Source of the DNA: Sipunculus nudus
Taxonomy: Eukaryota > Annelida > Sipuncula > Golfingiida > Sipunculidae
Length of the DNA stretch: 64,000 nucleotides
Direction: 5' to 3'
Assembly: GCA_026874595.1 (NCBI GenBank)
Contig: CM049310.1
Span: 68,638,556 to 68,702,555, forward strand
A model generated the notes under the pieces. That model ran no database searches, had not been told where the DNA came from, and worked only from the letters and a program-made list of their open reading frames with translations. A program made the translations under genes and the position numbers. This document shows, in pieces, positions 21,601 to 34,078 of this stretch (position 1 is the stretch's first letter; each line of letters starts with the position of its first letter).

Positions 21601-24600
21601 CATGGTGTCATTTAGAACACATTTTCGGTCATCAATGGAAGATCCATAAAACATACAAACATTGGATTTGTAGGTCCATCGGTTTCAAAACGTGCCCTGT
21701 AAACGGACGGCCCAACGGCCACAATTATAGCTCACGTTGAATAATAGTCAGCTGAGTTAAATGGAAAGGACAAACGTAAATGTCAATGTATTTTAGCCCA
21801 TTCACATTTTATATTGCTGATTAATTATTTACGCAGAGATGTTGACGGATTAAATTGCAGTACGGGTTGTTTAGAACAGCCGGCACATATGCGCTTTTTT
21901 TACTATATATTCCTTTTTTTTTAAATGTAGAAAAAAAGAATCATTTTAATATGTCTTTACCTACCACGCGTCATGACAAATGTTATCCTTTAAGCTTTTC
22001 CTTTTAATGAAATTTACCCTTTCCAAAAATATTTTTATATATATATGCACCGAGACCTTGAGGAAGACATTAATGTATAACGTTGGACGCTGCCTCATGT
22101 TGCAGTTTAATACCTCGGGGGTTAACTTCAATATCAAAATGATACAAAACATTGAAATAACAAAAGCGTGCCTAAAGGAGACGCATATCATTATGTAAGT
22201 CTATTACAATTTGAACAAATTACTTTTGAAATTTTAAAAGACTTTGTTTCACGTGACCACTCTCACGGGATAGAAACCAACCTGGCTAAGTTAGCTTATA
22301 GAAAACCACGTGCGTCCAATAGATGTTGCGCTTATTTTACACTGAGAAGAATATATGCCACCGCGATTTATCATCAAAGTTAAATAAATTCTCCACGGAG
22401 CGAGCAAATCAGTTTATAAAAATGATCCCATTAAAACCAGTCAAAATAATATACATCAACGGTATCACCTCATTCTGGCTTCTTCGTGTACACTCAGGTT
22501 TTAAAACCGAGGACCGTACATATCACTCGTACCGTTACGTTTTTAGTGAATTTCAGGGAAAAAATAATGTTTCAATGACCATTATTATCTTCAAAATACA
22601 TCTCTCGGTATTTAATAAAATATACGCTTCCACTGGACACTTATTTACAGGAGTAAATGCAAAATTATATAACATCAGCAGCAACAGGGAACAGATAATT
22701 CCCTGCGCTTAAAGAAATACAAACCAATACTGCATCCTAACCAGGTTTACCGCTCTATGTATTATCAATATTTGTGCGCAAGAAGTTTTAGGATTCAGGA
22801 AAAGTTACAATTAAGCTCAGAATGGTGTATTTTTTCCGTCTGGATATGTGCTGCAAAGCCGTGTTGTGACATGACCACCATCGTACGTTAGAAGGAATTA
22901 GTATACGAAACAGAAATCAGTATTTTGTATAAACAAAGCCATGATAAATTCATTTAATGCATGCGTGAAGAAATATTCTTGGATACAAAGGGATTTATTC
23001 CTAAATCTGTATAAAGTAAAATGAATTTTAAATTGGTCTAATTGGTATTTCAGAAAGATGTATGACTAGCTCCTAATAAGACTTCATTTTTTTAATATCA
23101 AACTGTAATATGTCTAAGAAATGCAAAATATAATATTTTCATATCCTCTATATTTGGACGATGCCAACTGCATAAGAACGTCTCCGCCAGCACACTTTAG
23201 CTGACTTTTTGAAAGGGTGAATATTATATGGTGTTAAACATTTGTTGTTTGTCCCATTAAGAGGTTCTTGGGATGATTTTACACGCTTAAAAATTACTCA
23301 AAATTTGCAATTAAAAATGTATAGGTCCTTGGGATGGCTGTGCCTTTGAGGTGACAAGGGGAGCTATCGCAAAAGAGATTATTTATGTTATTTTGTCAGC
23401 TACCGAAACCTGGCGCCCTTTTAAAGATTAGGGAATTAGGACCGTTATGAAAGCCTGGACTGGTGTGCCACCTCCGGATTTGTCAATAAACATACAATAG
23501 TAATCCATCAAAACTGTTCTGTACGGGACGTCTAGACGAGAAAGGCCTTATAGTGACGTCAGCCATGTGAACAAAAACCCCTTCCTCATTACTCTAATGG
23601 TCTAGTGTTTTCTAGCAGTCACTTGATGAATTCAATCCTCCTATTGCTAAAAGCATCATTCAGGTAAAACCTGCCGTTCCTTCTAGGATTTCAGGCTTGC
23701 TCATTTGAGACTGCTTTCCTGAGCAAAGCCGATCAACTTAATTCCAACGAAGGAACCATGGCAGGGCAAATTGTATCAAACTACATTGCAGAAAAAATGT
23801 ATAGTAACTGCATGTGCATCTGTACAAAAGTTTAAATAGCGAATCATGATCTGTATGAGACCCTGCTAGAGAATTAATATATTATTATGAAACCCATAGT
23901 ATGTCAACAATACAACTCAGTTGCATGTATTTTAGTCCTTTGCTACAACTATTAATTGGACTGTAATAGACGGAATACGAAAAAAACCGTCCCCCTGGGA
24001 TTTAGCTTGAGTTTACCTGCAGCAAAGTAAATCATTATTACCTTTGTTCTTTTCTTTTTTTTCTGCCTTCAGCTCATATAACTGAACTACCTTACTTGGA
24101 AATTATAAAGCTATAGCGCGTTTTATTTTATACAGCATCACAGGCCGATGAATGACCTTACCAGTGTAGGGAGGTGAACGAGATGTGGGTGGATGCCCCC
24201 GCGAAATTAGAATGTGAAGGACATTTTAAGGTCATCTAGGTCTCAAGCTTCAAAATGCCAATGTTGCTTTATTCCGTGTAATAAAGATCACTAAGTAATG
24301 TTGTTCATAATATCAAATTATTTTGTTGATTGCATGTGAACATTTAGTATTGTAAACTGATAAACTTACAATTAAACCAAAAATTATATAATTTACCTCA
24401 CAGGACTGTGATTTTACTGAATTTAGATTCCTGTGTTTGCACTGTACTTAACATGCGTTAACAGTGTTAACATATCTTGACAGCAGCTCCTTGCATTGCC
24501 CACCATTAAGTTTTTATACTCCTTACAATGGAGGGATATTAACTTGTTCATATTTCTTTGTACCATGAAGCAGACCAAGTGTCAATTGGATGTATATTTC

Positions 24601-27600
24601 ATCAGAGTTAGTGCTTTCTTTTGTATAGCCACTCTGACACTGGCTGAATTCAACCAGCTTTATTCATATTCAGAGCGTAAGAGAAACGTTAAAAATGCAT
24701 GACTTCCGTAGTAAGAATAGGAACTAATAAAATATACATTTGTAACAATAATAATATATTTAATTAAATATAAATAACAAGTAAAAATCACAAGTATTCC
24801 AAATGAACATAACACAATAACTTTGCTCTATACCAGCCTTTTAAAAAAATACTTAAAACGTGAGTGTGATTTAGCTCTCTCATATTATTTTGTAACTCAC
24901 TACATGGCTTATTGTGAATTTATGTAACAGAATTAACTCCCTACTTAACAATATTGACGCGTATTAATTTGACTGATTTTGCCCGAGCTGCACCTTTTTT
25001 ATGTTCATCAATCAGGTTAGGGGATATACCACGCAATAACGTCTAAAAAACATATTTTATATTTGATTATTTATATGTAACGATATAACCGTCTTTTCTT
25101 CATTGTAACAGCTATGTTATGATACATTATGAATGTTTCTGTTCACCTTTTGATTTTAAATGCAACACATCCATCCAGTCTTTTCGGATACCCACAACTT
25201 GCTGCCAAACCAACGTTATCATAAGCAAATATCCTTTTACGAAAAGGTCATTCTGATCCCCATATTTTCTTCTATTCTTGATTTTACAAAATGCGGCCAG
25301 TGTGTTATTCTGTGATCATTCAATTATGTCAAAGACATTCTGTCAAAGAAAAAAAATGGTTCCTTTTTTTTCCTCAGCTTCCCTTTCATATGCCATGATT
25401 GAAAGTAGTGAAATCATTGCCGTGCAACAAAAAAAACACACACACACATTTTAGTTGTTTTCCTTGTATACATTTAAGTGTAAAAAATTATGAACATTAT
25501 GACTTTTGTGTACATTGCACTTGATACAACAAAAAATTCTTAAACATAGAAGAATCGAATATAACATGGATTAATTAAAGAAGAAAGACTATACCCGTTC
25601 TGGTCTAATTTTGTTTTGTGTGACATTAAAAATGACCTTGAAAATGACCTTGACCTTCAAACGTTTGGTAGAAATCCACCCTGCTAATTGCACCCTGCAA
25701 TGTTACCCTGTATATTTGTTATATTTGTTTTCACTCTTTCTTGTTGCCATGTCCAGAGAGGGCCATTTATTGATGGTCCAGCTCTTAAAGAATTTATCAA
25801 ATCCTAGGCGGATATTTGCCGAGTCCTGTTTGATTAAATATAAGGGCAGCCAAATCTACTTCAATTGTCTTCCAGCGGTTTTGTCCATAAAAACAATTCG
25901 TAACTGCAAAATAATTCGCAAAACTCAGTGATCAGGGGAAACAAGAGGAAACGATTTCTGTGTTTTTTTGCCTAATTTCCGATTATCTAATGTCTATTCT
26001 AATGCCCAGAGCATTAATGGTGTCCCAAATCTACGGCAGATGTACTTTCATACGTCCACAGAAAGGTCTGAAAGTATGATTTGTACAGTCAGTGGAGCGG
26101 GGTCCCTCGGAGACCGCATGATGCTGGTCTGGATAGAAGTCTTTGTCTCCTTATAGCTATCTTTCCTTTCAAAGGATGTACTTTTCTTGTTCACACGTTC
26201 GCTTTTCAGTAACCGTCCTATTTATAGGTGGTTGCCTTCAGGTTTTGTGAAACGGGATATTATCGAAGGAATTGTAAATCACAAGCGATTTTTTTATTAT
26301 TTACGACTCTTGGTTTAATTGGTTTGTTTCTTTGTATTAATGGCGTCCTAATGTCTAGACTATTTTTATAATACACGATCCCGAATTACGAATTCTAGTT
26401 TTTAGGGTGTTGTTCAAATGTTAAAAAAAAAGCAATTTACTTGAAAATTGTGAAAGATCTGGGTGTAATGATATGTTTATATGATTTTTAGCAGAGAAAA
26501 TAAACACAACCTGTTGACTGAGTGTATCTTTACTATACCTAAACCGGGAGGCGGAGGTAACATTTTCCCGTGGTTAGTCGGTTGGTTTGTCTGTTGGATG
26601 GATGATTGTTATTACTTTGAGCAAAAAGGAATGAACACATTTTGATGAAATTTTCAGAAGGATTTTCTTTCAGCAGACAGGACGGAGAGGAGAACAGCCC
26701 TGGTCGCCAGGGTGCTTGCAAACACAACATGGACACTGCGGTCTAGTGTGAGACTTGGTAGGCAAATGAAAAGTATCTGACAGAGACAGAAATTGGCTAC
26801 ACCACCTGGCTCAGCCGGACCAGTGATGAACATCCTAGAGCCGATGTCGACTCAGCTGCCGCAAAGCGCGTGAATGACTCATGATACTGGAGCCCGCACT
26901 ACAAGACAACAAAGACAGGGCACTTTGATGCTTGCAAGGTGAAGGGAATTTCTGTTCTTTTTTAATATTTACTGACAAGATGATATGTTTGGTTACTTCA
27001 GTGCAAGATCAGGGCTTAAATTTTCAGTCTGGAAAGTTGTCTTGATGATCAGGCAGGGGGTGAGCAAATGAAATGACCACAACCTACTTCTGTAGACCTG
27101 CGTAGTTTACAACCTAAACGTAACTAGACAACATGACCTCATCGTCTTTGGCAGGTGGTAATATTACTGAGACAAGAACCATGTGAAGTTTGTTCTCCCA
27201 GACGGACCACATGCTGATTGTGTCCAAAATGAAGAGTCGCAGACCAAAGAAGAGTCCACAATAGGAAAAGTCCAAGAAGAAAATCCATGCATCCAAGCTG
27301 AATACAGTCATCATGGTTAAATGCTTTCTGATCTGCAGACTTAGGAAGTCATCACCATGACTTGCATCATTCAAGCATATCTGAGAAAGAATTGCACGGA
27401 TTTCGAGATACGTCATCAGCTCCAGGACCTGTCGTCCACAAAATATAAGACTGGTTTGATGGAATTGATACTTACAGCATGCACTGCGTTCACTTTGCCC
27501 ACAAGACTGACCGATCGTCCGCCACCTTCTTTATCTTCTGCAACCAATACCGAACTGTACAACGCTGAATGTGGAAGACCTTTGGCTAAGCATAAAATTC

Positions 27601-28538
27601 AGCGCAACGCTGAACGATATAAAGTGTTGCTGCACTCCTAATGAACATTTCTTTTCTGTTACAGTCATTTCAGCATATCATTGCTTAGGAAATCAGAGAC
27701 ACATCAGTTGTATAACTCTACATGAGGAACGCCAACCGCCGATCGTTCAATGACCATTAAGGAATTTAACTTCTATTCGTGTCAGTAGAAATCTGTACCA
27801 GAATCCTACTGGACCAAACAGTCGTTCATCTGGAGTAGAGTTTGCTGCCAGGGACACAATACCGAAAGGTCTTTGGACAGTTAAACATTATACAGGAGAA
27901 ATACAGGAGCAAAACCGCGATGTTAACATCACCATGTGATCTTCCGAAAGCTTCTGACACAGTCATTCGCCACAGCTTCCCATAGAGGAAAGCTGGATGA
28001 CGGTGCCTTCCCAGTCGGCATTGCTGAAATGCAGGACGGTGTATAAGCACCCAACCTGATCAGCTGATGAAACAGGCAAACACGCCTTCGAGCACAACAG
28101 ACCTATTTCTATCCTTAGTGGACGGTGAGCTCTTAAATTTGCAAAGCATACAGGGTTACCGCCACGGGAGACCATGCTTGCTGCAAGACTTTTTTTTTTG
28201 CTTAAGATTACCCTGTGAATTCCAGTTAGGCGTAAGAATTGCAAGACCACATAGACACGACCTCAACCTGATGAGACAACTTTGGTTTAACGAAGAAGTC
28301 TGAGGTCATGCATCAGCTGGTCTTACTAACCCTGCAGGCAAAGTCCATGGTCACAGTGAAAGATAAACATTGCAGCCAGTAGACCAGTAGACATGCAAGT
28401 GTCTGCAAAATGACAAAACTACAAGACTTTTTTCCCTCTTTTTTTCTTCTAATTTTGTGTATCAGATTATGAAATCAGTTTTCATAATTTCAAATATATT
28501 TGATTTCATCAAAGACACCAATTTTATTTGTAACGAAT
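21601..28538. other. Long unassigned AT-rich region
   Basis: About 7 kb with only short, unrecognised ORFs (longest 129 codons at 22323-22712, plus strand). Notable points are a perfect TGACGTCA at 23554-23561, paired TGACCTTGA words at 25633-25653, an A/CA run near 25430-25450, and a 100-codon minus-strand ORF with hydrophobic segments at 27114-27416. I cannot support any exon model. Confidence 0.35.
27114..27416 (-). other. 100-codon ORF with hydrophobic segments, unassigned
   Basis: Its middle, FFLDFSYCGLFFGLRLFILD, is hydrophobic enough for a membrane helix, and MVLVSVILPP follows. The spacing of EIRAIL, DAW and GLRL faintly recalls the S2-S3 region of TRPM-type channels, but the match is too weak to name. 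An AG that could act as a splice acceptor precedes VLELMTYLEIR just upstream. It may be a pseudogene exon or chance. Confidence 0.15.
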
Positions 28539-28546
28539 CATATATA

Positions 28547-28578
<32 letters not shown>
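28539..28578. repeat. TA microsatellite
   Basis: About 40 bp of alternating T and A, interrupted once, in an AT-rich stretch. Confidence 0.97.
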
Positions 28579-28952
28579 CAAAACAGGCAATTTCCAGAAT
28601 AAATACAATTCCATTTTATAAAGTTTAAATTTAAATGTGATATTTATAAATAATAAACTTTATGACTAACATTACAGAGGTTTTGATTATAAGTAGAAGT
28701 ATAACGTTCTATATTCTGATTTACTATGATATAAAATATTTAAAAAATTATTATTACAATGGTAATATGACAACATCCCAAAAATTAATCATTGTACCTC
28801 GAAAGTGGCTTCCACTGTTGCTCATGAATAGAATTTTTGTTTCTATTTTCTGCTTCCTTTCTTTCCATTTGTTCTGTATTTTTAACATGTATAATGTACC
28901 TCTCAATGCTTAGAGAAGTTGGAGTCTCACGGTTTTTTTAAACCACGTATTT

Positions 28953-29154
28953 TTATATCAGGGGCAGCGTGTTAATAAGATCAACGTTTTCGTAAAGTAC
29001 AATTGGACTTAGATATGGCATAGTGATGTTCCTGTATCCGACCCAAGTTTTTATCTGCAAATCAAACGTGATGGAAGTATGACATTCGCAAAATAAGTGC
29101 ACGACGGATTCTTTTTCAATAAAACAGTACGCACATCTTATTATTGTGTTCCAT

Positions 29155-29208
<54 letters not shown>

Positions 29209-29246
29209 AATGACCTTTGCTTCCACAAATTAAATATTATTTGCAT
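28953..29246 (-). pseudogene. LINE ORF2 C-terminal zinc-finger-like segment, interrupted by microsatellite
   Basis: The reading frame has CAYCFIEKESVVHLFCEC, matching the C-x2-C...H-x3-C pattern at the C-terminus of many L1/Tx1-type ORF2 proteins. Just upstream in the same frame a TA microsatellite (29157-29205) translates as a run of alternating Y and I. The conserved THLKYLGSYHTFDKRLSNAL-type segment, in another frame, links this part to the RT domain. Confidence 0.75.
29157..29205. repeat. TA microsatellite inside LINE coding sequence
   Basis: About 24 TA dinucleotides lie between the RT-proximal part and the C-terminal finger of the LINE remnant. Confidence 0.97.
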
Positions 29247-29356
29247 CTTGCTATGTATATTATTTGCAAAATTGCTATGGAAGTTCAGTGCATTTGACAG
29301 ACGCTTATCAAAAGTATGATAGCTCCCTAATATTTTAAGTGCGTCTTCAGGTCAAC

Positions 29357-30180
29357 CTATTTAAATTCATTTAATTTATTTTTATTATTACCCTTGTTGC
29401 TTATATATGTAGCCTCACATTTGTTGTGGTTTAATTTGATATCAGAAATATTACCATACGTCTCGAGCACTGAGCGTAACGTAACCATTGAGTCTACATC
29501 TTTAAGGAAATAGGTTGTATCGTCTGCAAAAAGACATTGTTTAATTTCTTTTCCACTGATACATATTCCTCGAATTGACTCGGACTCCCGTACCATTATT
29601 GCTAGTAGATATATTTCGACAGCCGTTACAATAGATAAGGGGCCAATGGGTCTCCCTGCCTTGTGCCCCTGGCTACTTTTATATACCCTGTCGTGTATCC
29701 GTTATTCATTATACAGCATTCTATGTAATTGTGGAGGAGTTTGACCTATTTGATAAAAGACTTGCCAAACCATATTTTTCTACACCATTAGCATTTAATT
29801 ATGACGTAATGAATCGAAAGCGGCTGCGAAATCCACAGCGAACATTATATTTGGTTTGTTTTTTTCTAATACAATAGTCTTTATATCACAAATTGGTAAA
29901 ATCACAAAACGATTGGTGTCACTAATAATCCTTCCATGATAGAATGCTGTTTGGTCATCATTAAACAGGTCCAGCAATACAGCTTCCAGACGGTTAGCTA
30001 ATACTTTACCGAGAATTTTACAATCAACATTCAGCAAACTAATTGGTTTCAATGAAGATAAAATCTATTGTCTTTCCCAGGCTTTTCTATTAAGGTAACC
30101 ACAGCTTGCCTCTGACTAGTTGTAAGTTTTCCTTCATCAAAATATTTCTTGAAACATCTGACTAGATCTTCCCAAATCAG
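29357..30180 (-). pseudogene. LINE reverse transcriptase domain remnant
   Basis: In order: LIWEDLVRCFKKYFDEGKL and VTLIEKPGKD (about 30180-30075); KPISLLNVDCKILGKVLANR (from about 30050); DDQTAFYHGRIISDTNRF; the catalytic block FAVDFAAAFDSLRHN (about 29795-29835); GTRQGDPLAPYLL (about 29640-29685); and the active-site block FADDTTYFL (about 29510-29535). The aspartates of both catalytic blocks are kept, but stop codons and frameshifts interrupt the chain at about 30060, 29790 and 29630. The product would copy its own RNA at a nicked target site; this copy cannot encode it. Confidence 0.85.
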
Positions 30181-30640
30181 ATAAAAAATTTTACGTAAAA
30201 TTCTTTTTGTAAACCATCTTTACCGGGGTTAATTATTATTTTTTTTCATTTGTTTCAGCGCAGTTAATGTCTCTTCCTGAGTTATATCTCCCTCACAGAT
30301 AACAGCTTCATCTTCCGACATGTGGGGAGTGTTCATTTTTGGTAAAACATCTAAACACTCTATGCTAGAAACACTACTACCGCATTTTTTATTTACCATT
30401 GAAAAATAACTTTATTTCTTTCATTAATGACGTTCGGTCTGTTATTTCTTGCCTTTTATTCAACAATGTTCTTATAGTTGATTTCTTTTTATTCCTTTTT
30501 TTCCAAATTTAAAAAGTGTTTTGTTTTGCGTTCTCCTTCTTCATACCTTCTGTAATTTTTTCATAATATTTACCAATTCATCACGAGCTGTTTCAAATTC
30601 TCCTCTAATTTTTTAATTTATGAGCGAAATATTATTTTTT

Positions 30641-31907
30641 TGCCTTTTCGACCTTTTTCTCTACATCTTTCATCGTTTGTCTTTTTGTTTCCTTACATGT
30701 TTAGAAAAATAAATTAAGATTTCTTTGACTTATATTTCATAAATTCCCACCACAGTTTTTCATTTACTTTGTTTTTATAGTCTTCTTTCCATGATTTTAT
30801 TTTTCTCTCAATATTACTCTCAAAACTGCAAGTCTGTACCCGTTAATACGTGCAAACTATAACCCTGCCAGAAATACGGTTATAACTGTTAAGTACTTCG
30901 TGAATTTAAGCACAGAGACAACTTATTATTTCTGCCATACGTTTCTCCTCATGCATTATTTAAACTGTTTGACACCACTACAGAAAAAAAATTTAATTTC
31001 TCTTCCTATATAAACAGTTGATACATTACATTGTTTGTAATCATGCGATTAATGAGAGAGATGCTAACTTATTGTTCAGAGGGCCACTTTATTGACGGTG
31101 TAGAATAATATGGTAGATTCACAGAGTGTTTATGGTTTTCTTGAGGAATAATCATTCAACCATGAATAATCACTATAGAGATATGTAGCATGTTGAAAAT
31201 ACCAAAGAAATTCATTCACCTTGACTGGTACATGCAACTTTCAAGGGCCGTATGTATTAATAAAGACGACAAAAGTTTTCCTATGTCCGCCGCGTACATT
31301 CCTTTCATCAGTTTAAACAAGGTTTACACTTCACCGGTGTCGTCGTCAATTTTTTTTCCTCTGACGTATAATTAATATCCGTGTAACATCGAGGTAAAAC
31401 CGGGATGACATCCGGATGACATCGGGAATTGAAAGAACATCGGGGACACATCTGGATATTTCTTAACATGCACAATTATTTTAAAGAAACTGGGTGCAAT
31501 CGGAATTTTATCGTGGTGGCATTGGGTGATGTGTGAGCGAGCCTTTACTTTGGTTCCCCTGTAATGTGATTTGGAGAGATGCTCTTATTGGTCAATGATT
31601 AACTCCCAATCCAGCATCAGTTCTGTTCAGTTATAAGTCCCAGTCAGACTCCCCCCCCCCCACACACACACACACCACTCTTTTTAATCTTTAAGTCCAT
31701 ATTTTGACACTGCACTGCACTGGTCTTAAAACTAGAAAAGGATGCCCATGCACGGTGGTGGTGACGTATTTTATGGGAGTCGCGCGGTACGTTTATTTCA
31801 GGCAACGGAAAAAATTCGGTCACAGACCGATTCGATATGGCCGGATAGTCGTAACGCGTTGATCTTGCCGTGCCTGTTTTGCGTTCCCGCATTGATGAAA
31901 AGAACCG
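30641..31907. other. AT-rich left flank of the large satellite
   Basis: The first ~200 bp may still be LINE-derived (lysine-rich on the minus strand). No gene is recognised. A C-run followed by CA repeats lies at about 31649-31675. Small GATGACATCCG-type repeats lie at about 31400-31460. The 35-bp array starts abruptly at about 31908. Confidence 0.5.
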
Positions 31908-32579
31908 TCAAACAACACGGGTCTATCCTCTTCAGACAAAAAAAAAGGAAAAAGAACACGGGTCTGGCCTCTTCAGACGAAAAAAGAAACAACACGGGTC
32001 TGCCCTCTTCAGACAAAAAAAAATAAAACAACACGGGTCTGTCCTCTTCAAACGAACAAGAAACAACACGGGTCTCCCCTCTTCAGACGAACAAGAAATA
32101 ACACGGGTCCGCCTTCTTCAGACGAACAAGAAACAACACGGGTCTGCCCTCTTCAGACGAACAAGAAACAACACAGGTCTGCCCTCTTCAGACGAACAAG
32201 AAATAACACGGGTCTGCCCTCTTCAGACGAACAAGAAACAACACGGGTCTGCCCTTATCAGACGAACAAAAAACAACACGTGTTTGTCCCCTTCAGACGA
32301 CCAAGAAACAACACTGATCTGCCCTCTTCAGACGAACAAGAAACAACACGAGTCTGCCCTCTTCAGACGAAAAAGCAACAATACGTGTCTGCCGTCTTTA
32401 GACAAAAAGGAAAAACACATTTCTGCCCTCATCAGACGATCAAGAAACTACACGGGTCTGCCCTCTTCAGACGAACAAGAAATAACACGGGTCTACCCTC
32501 TTCAGACGAACAAGAAACAACACGGCTCTGCCCTGTTCAGACTAAAAAGTAACAACACGGGTCTGCCCTCTTTAGACGA

Positions 32580-33700
32580 ACAATAAAAAACACGGGTCTG
32601 CCCTCTTTAGACGAACAAGAAACAACAACGGGCTGCCCTCATCAGACGACCAAAAAATAAAATCGGTCCGCACTCTTCAAACTAAAAAGTAAGAACACGG
32701 CTCTTCCCTCATCAGACGAACAAGAAACAACAGGGGACTGCCCTCTTCAGACGATCAAATAAATAAAACCGGTCTACACTCTTTAGGCGAGAAAGTAAGA
32801 ACACGTGTCTGCCCTCATCAGACGAACTAAAAACAACTCCGATGTGTCTATAGATGAACAAGAAACGACACGGGCCGGCCTATTCAGACGAACATTAAAA
32901 AAAAACGACTCGGTTCTGTCATCTTCAGATGAACAACAGCACAAGACTGGTCTGTCATTATCAGACGAACAAGAAGGAACACGTGTCTGCCCTCTTCGAA
33001 CAAAAAACAACAAGGGTCTATTTTCTTCAGACGGACAAGAAGGAGCACGGGTCTGCCTTCTTAGGACGAACAAGAAGGAACACGGGTCTGCCTTCTTCAG
33101 ACGAACAAGAAATAACACGGGTCTGCCCTCTTCAGACGAACAAGAAACAACACAGGTCTGCCCTCTTTAGACGAACAAGAAACAACAACGGGCTGCCCTC
33201 ATCAGATGACCAAAAAATAAAATCGGTCCGCACTCTTCAAACTAAAAAGTAAGAACACGGCTCTTCCCTCATCAGACGAACAAGAAACAACAGGGGACTG
33301 CCCTCTTCAGACGATCAAATAAATAAAACCGGTCTACACTCTTCAGGCGAGAAAGTAAGAACACGTGTCTGCCCTCATCAGACGAACTAAAAACAACTCC
33401 GATGTGTCTATAGATGAACAAGAAACGACACGGGCCGGCCTATTCAGACGAACATTAAAAAAAAGACTCGGTTCTGTCATCTTCAGATGAACAACAGCAC
33501 AAGACTGGTCTGTCATTATCAGACGAACAAGAAGGAACACGTGTCTGCCCTCTTCGAACAAAAAACAACAAGGGTCTATTTTCTTCAGACGGACAAGAAG
33601 GAGCACGGGTCTGCCTTCTTAGGACGAACAAGAAGGAACACGGGTCTGCCTTCTTCAGACGAACAAGAAATAACACGGGTCTGCACTCTTCAGACGAACA
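32580..33700 (+). repeat. 558-bp tandem duplication in the satellite
   Basis: The block marked by GATGAACAACAGCACAAGAC occurs at about 32929 and 33487, 558 bp apart, with shared upstream variants such as GATGTGTCTATAGATG. A third, more distant copy of most of the block lies at about 35690-36110. Confidence 0.8.
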
Positions 33701-34078
33701 AGAAACAACACAGGTCTGACCTATTCAGACGAACAAAAAACAACATCAGTCTGCCCTCTTCAGATGAATAGGAATCAACACAGGTCTGCCCTCTTCAGAC
33801 AAACTAGCAACAACACGGGTCTGCCCTCTTCAGACGAAAAAGTAACAAAACGGGTCTGCCCTCTTCAGACGAACAAGAAATAACACGCGTCTACCCTCTT
33901 CAGACGAACAAGAAACAACAAGGGTCTATTTTCTTCAGACGGACAAGAAGGAACACGGGTCTGCCTTCTTCAGACGAACAAAAAACAAGACGGGTCTGGC
34001 CTCTTCAGACTAAAAAGTAACAACACGGGTCTGCCCTCTTCATACAAACAAGAAGCCACGGATCTTCCCTCTTCAGAC

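Larger units (their letters stand above)
28953..30640 (-). mobile_element. Decayed L1/Tx1-like non-LTR retrotransposon (LINE), 5'-truncated
   Basis: On the minus strand, matches to a LINE ORF2 run in order from about 30.6 to 28.95 kb. They are a lysine-rich pre-RT region, EGDITQEETLTALKQMKKN, the reverse transcriptase blocks, and a C-terminal zinc-finger-like segment. Frameshifts and stops separate the blocks. No apurinic endonuclease domain or ORF1 is visible, so only the ORF2 3' half survives. The PISLLNVD and RQGDPL blocks and the C-terminal finger suit the L1/Tx1 group. Exact clade is inferred. Confidence 0.8.

Noticed and set aside
22323-22712. 129-codon plus-strand ORF
   Set aside because: No recognised domain, composition is typical of AT-rich chance translation, and there are overlapping alternatives.
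23554-23561. Perfect CRE palindrome TGACGTCA (another at 63435-63442)
   Set aside because: About one such palindrome is expected by chance in 64 kb, and neither lies next to a gene I can support.
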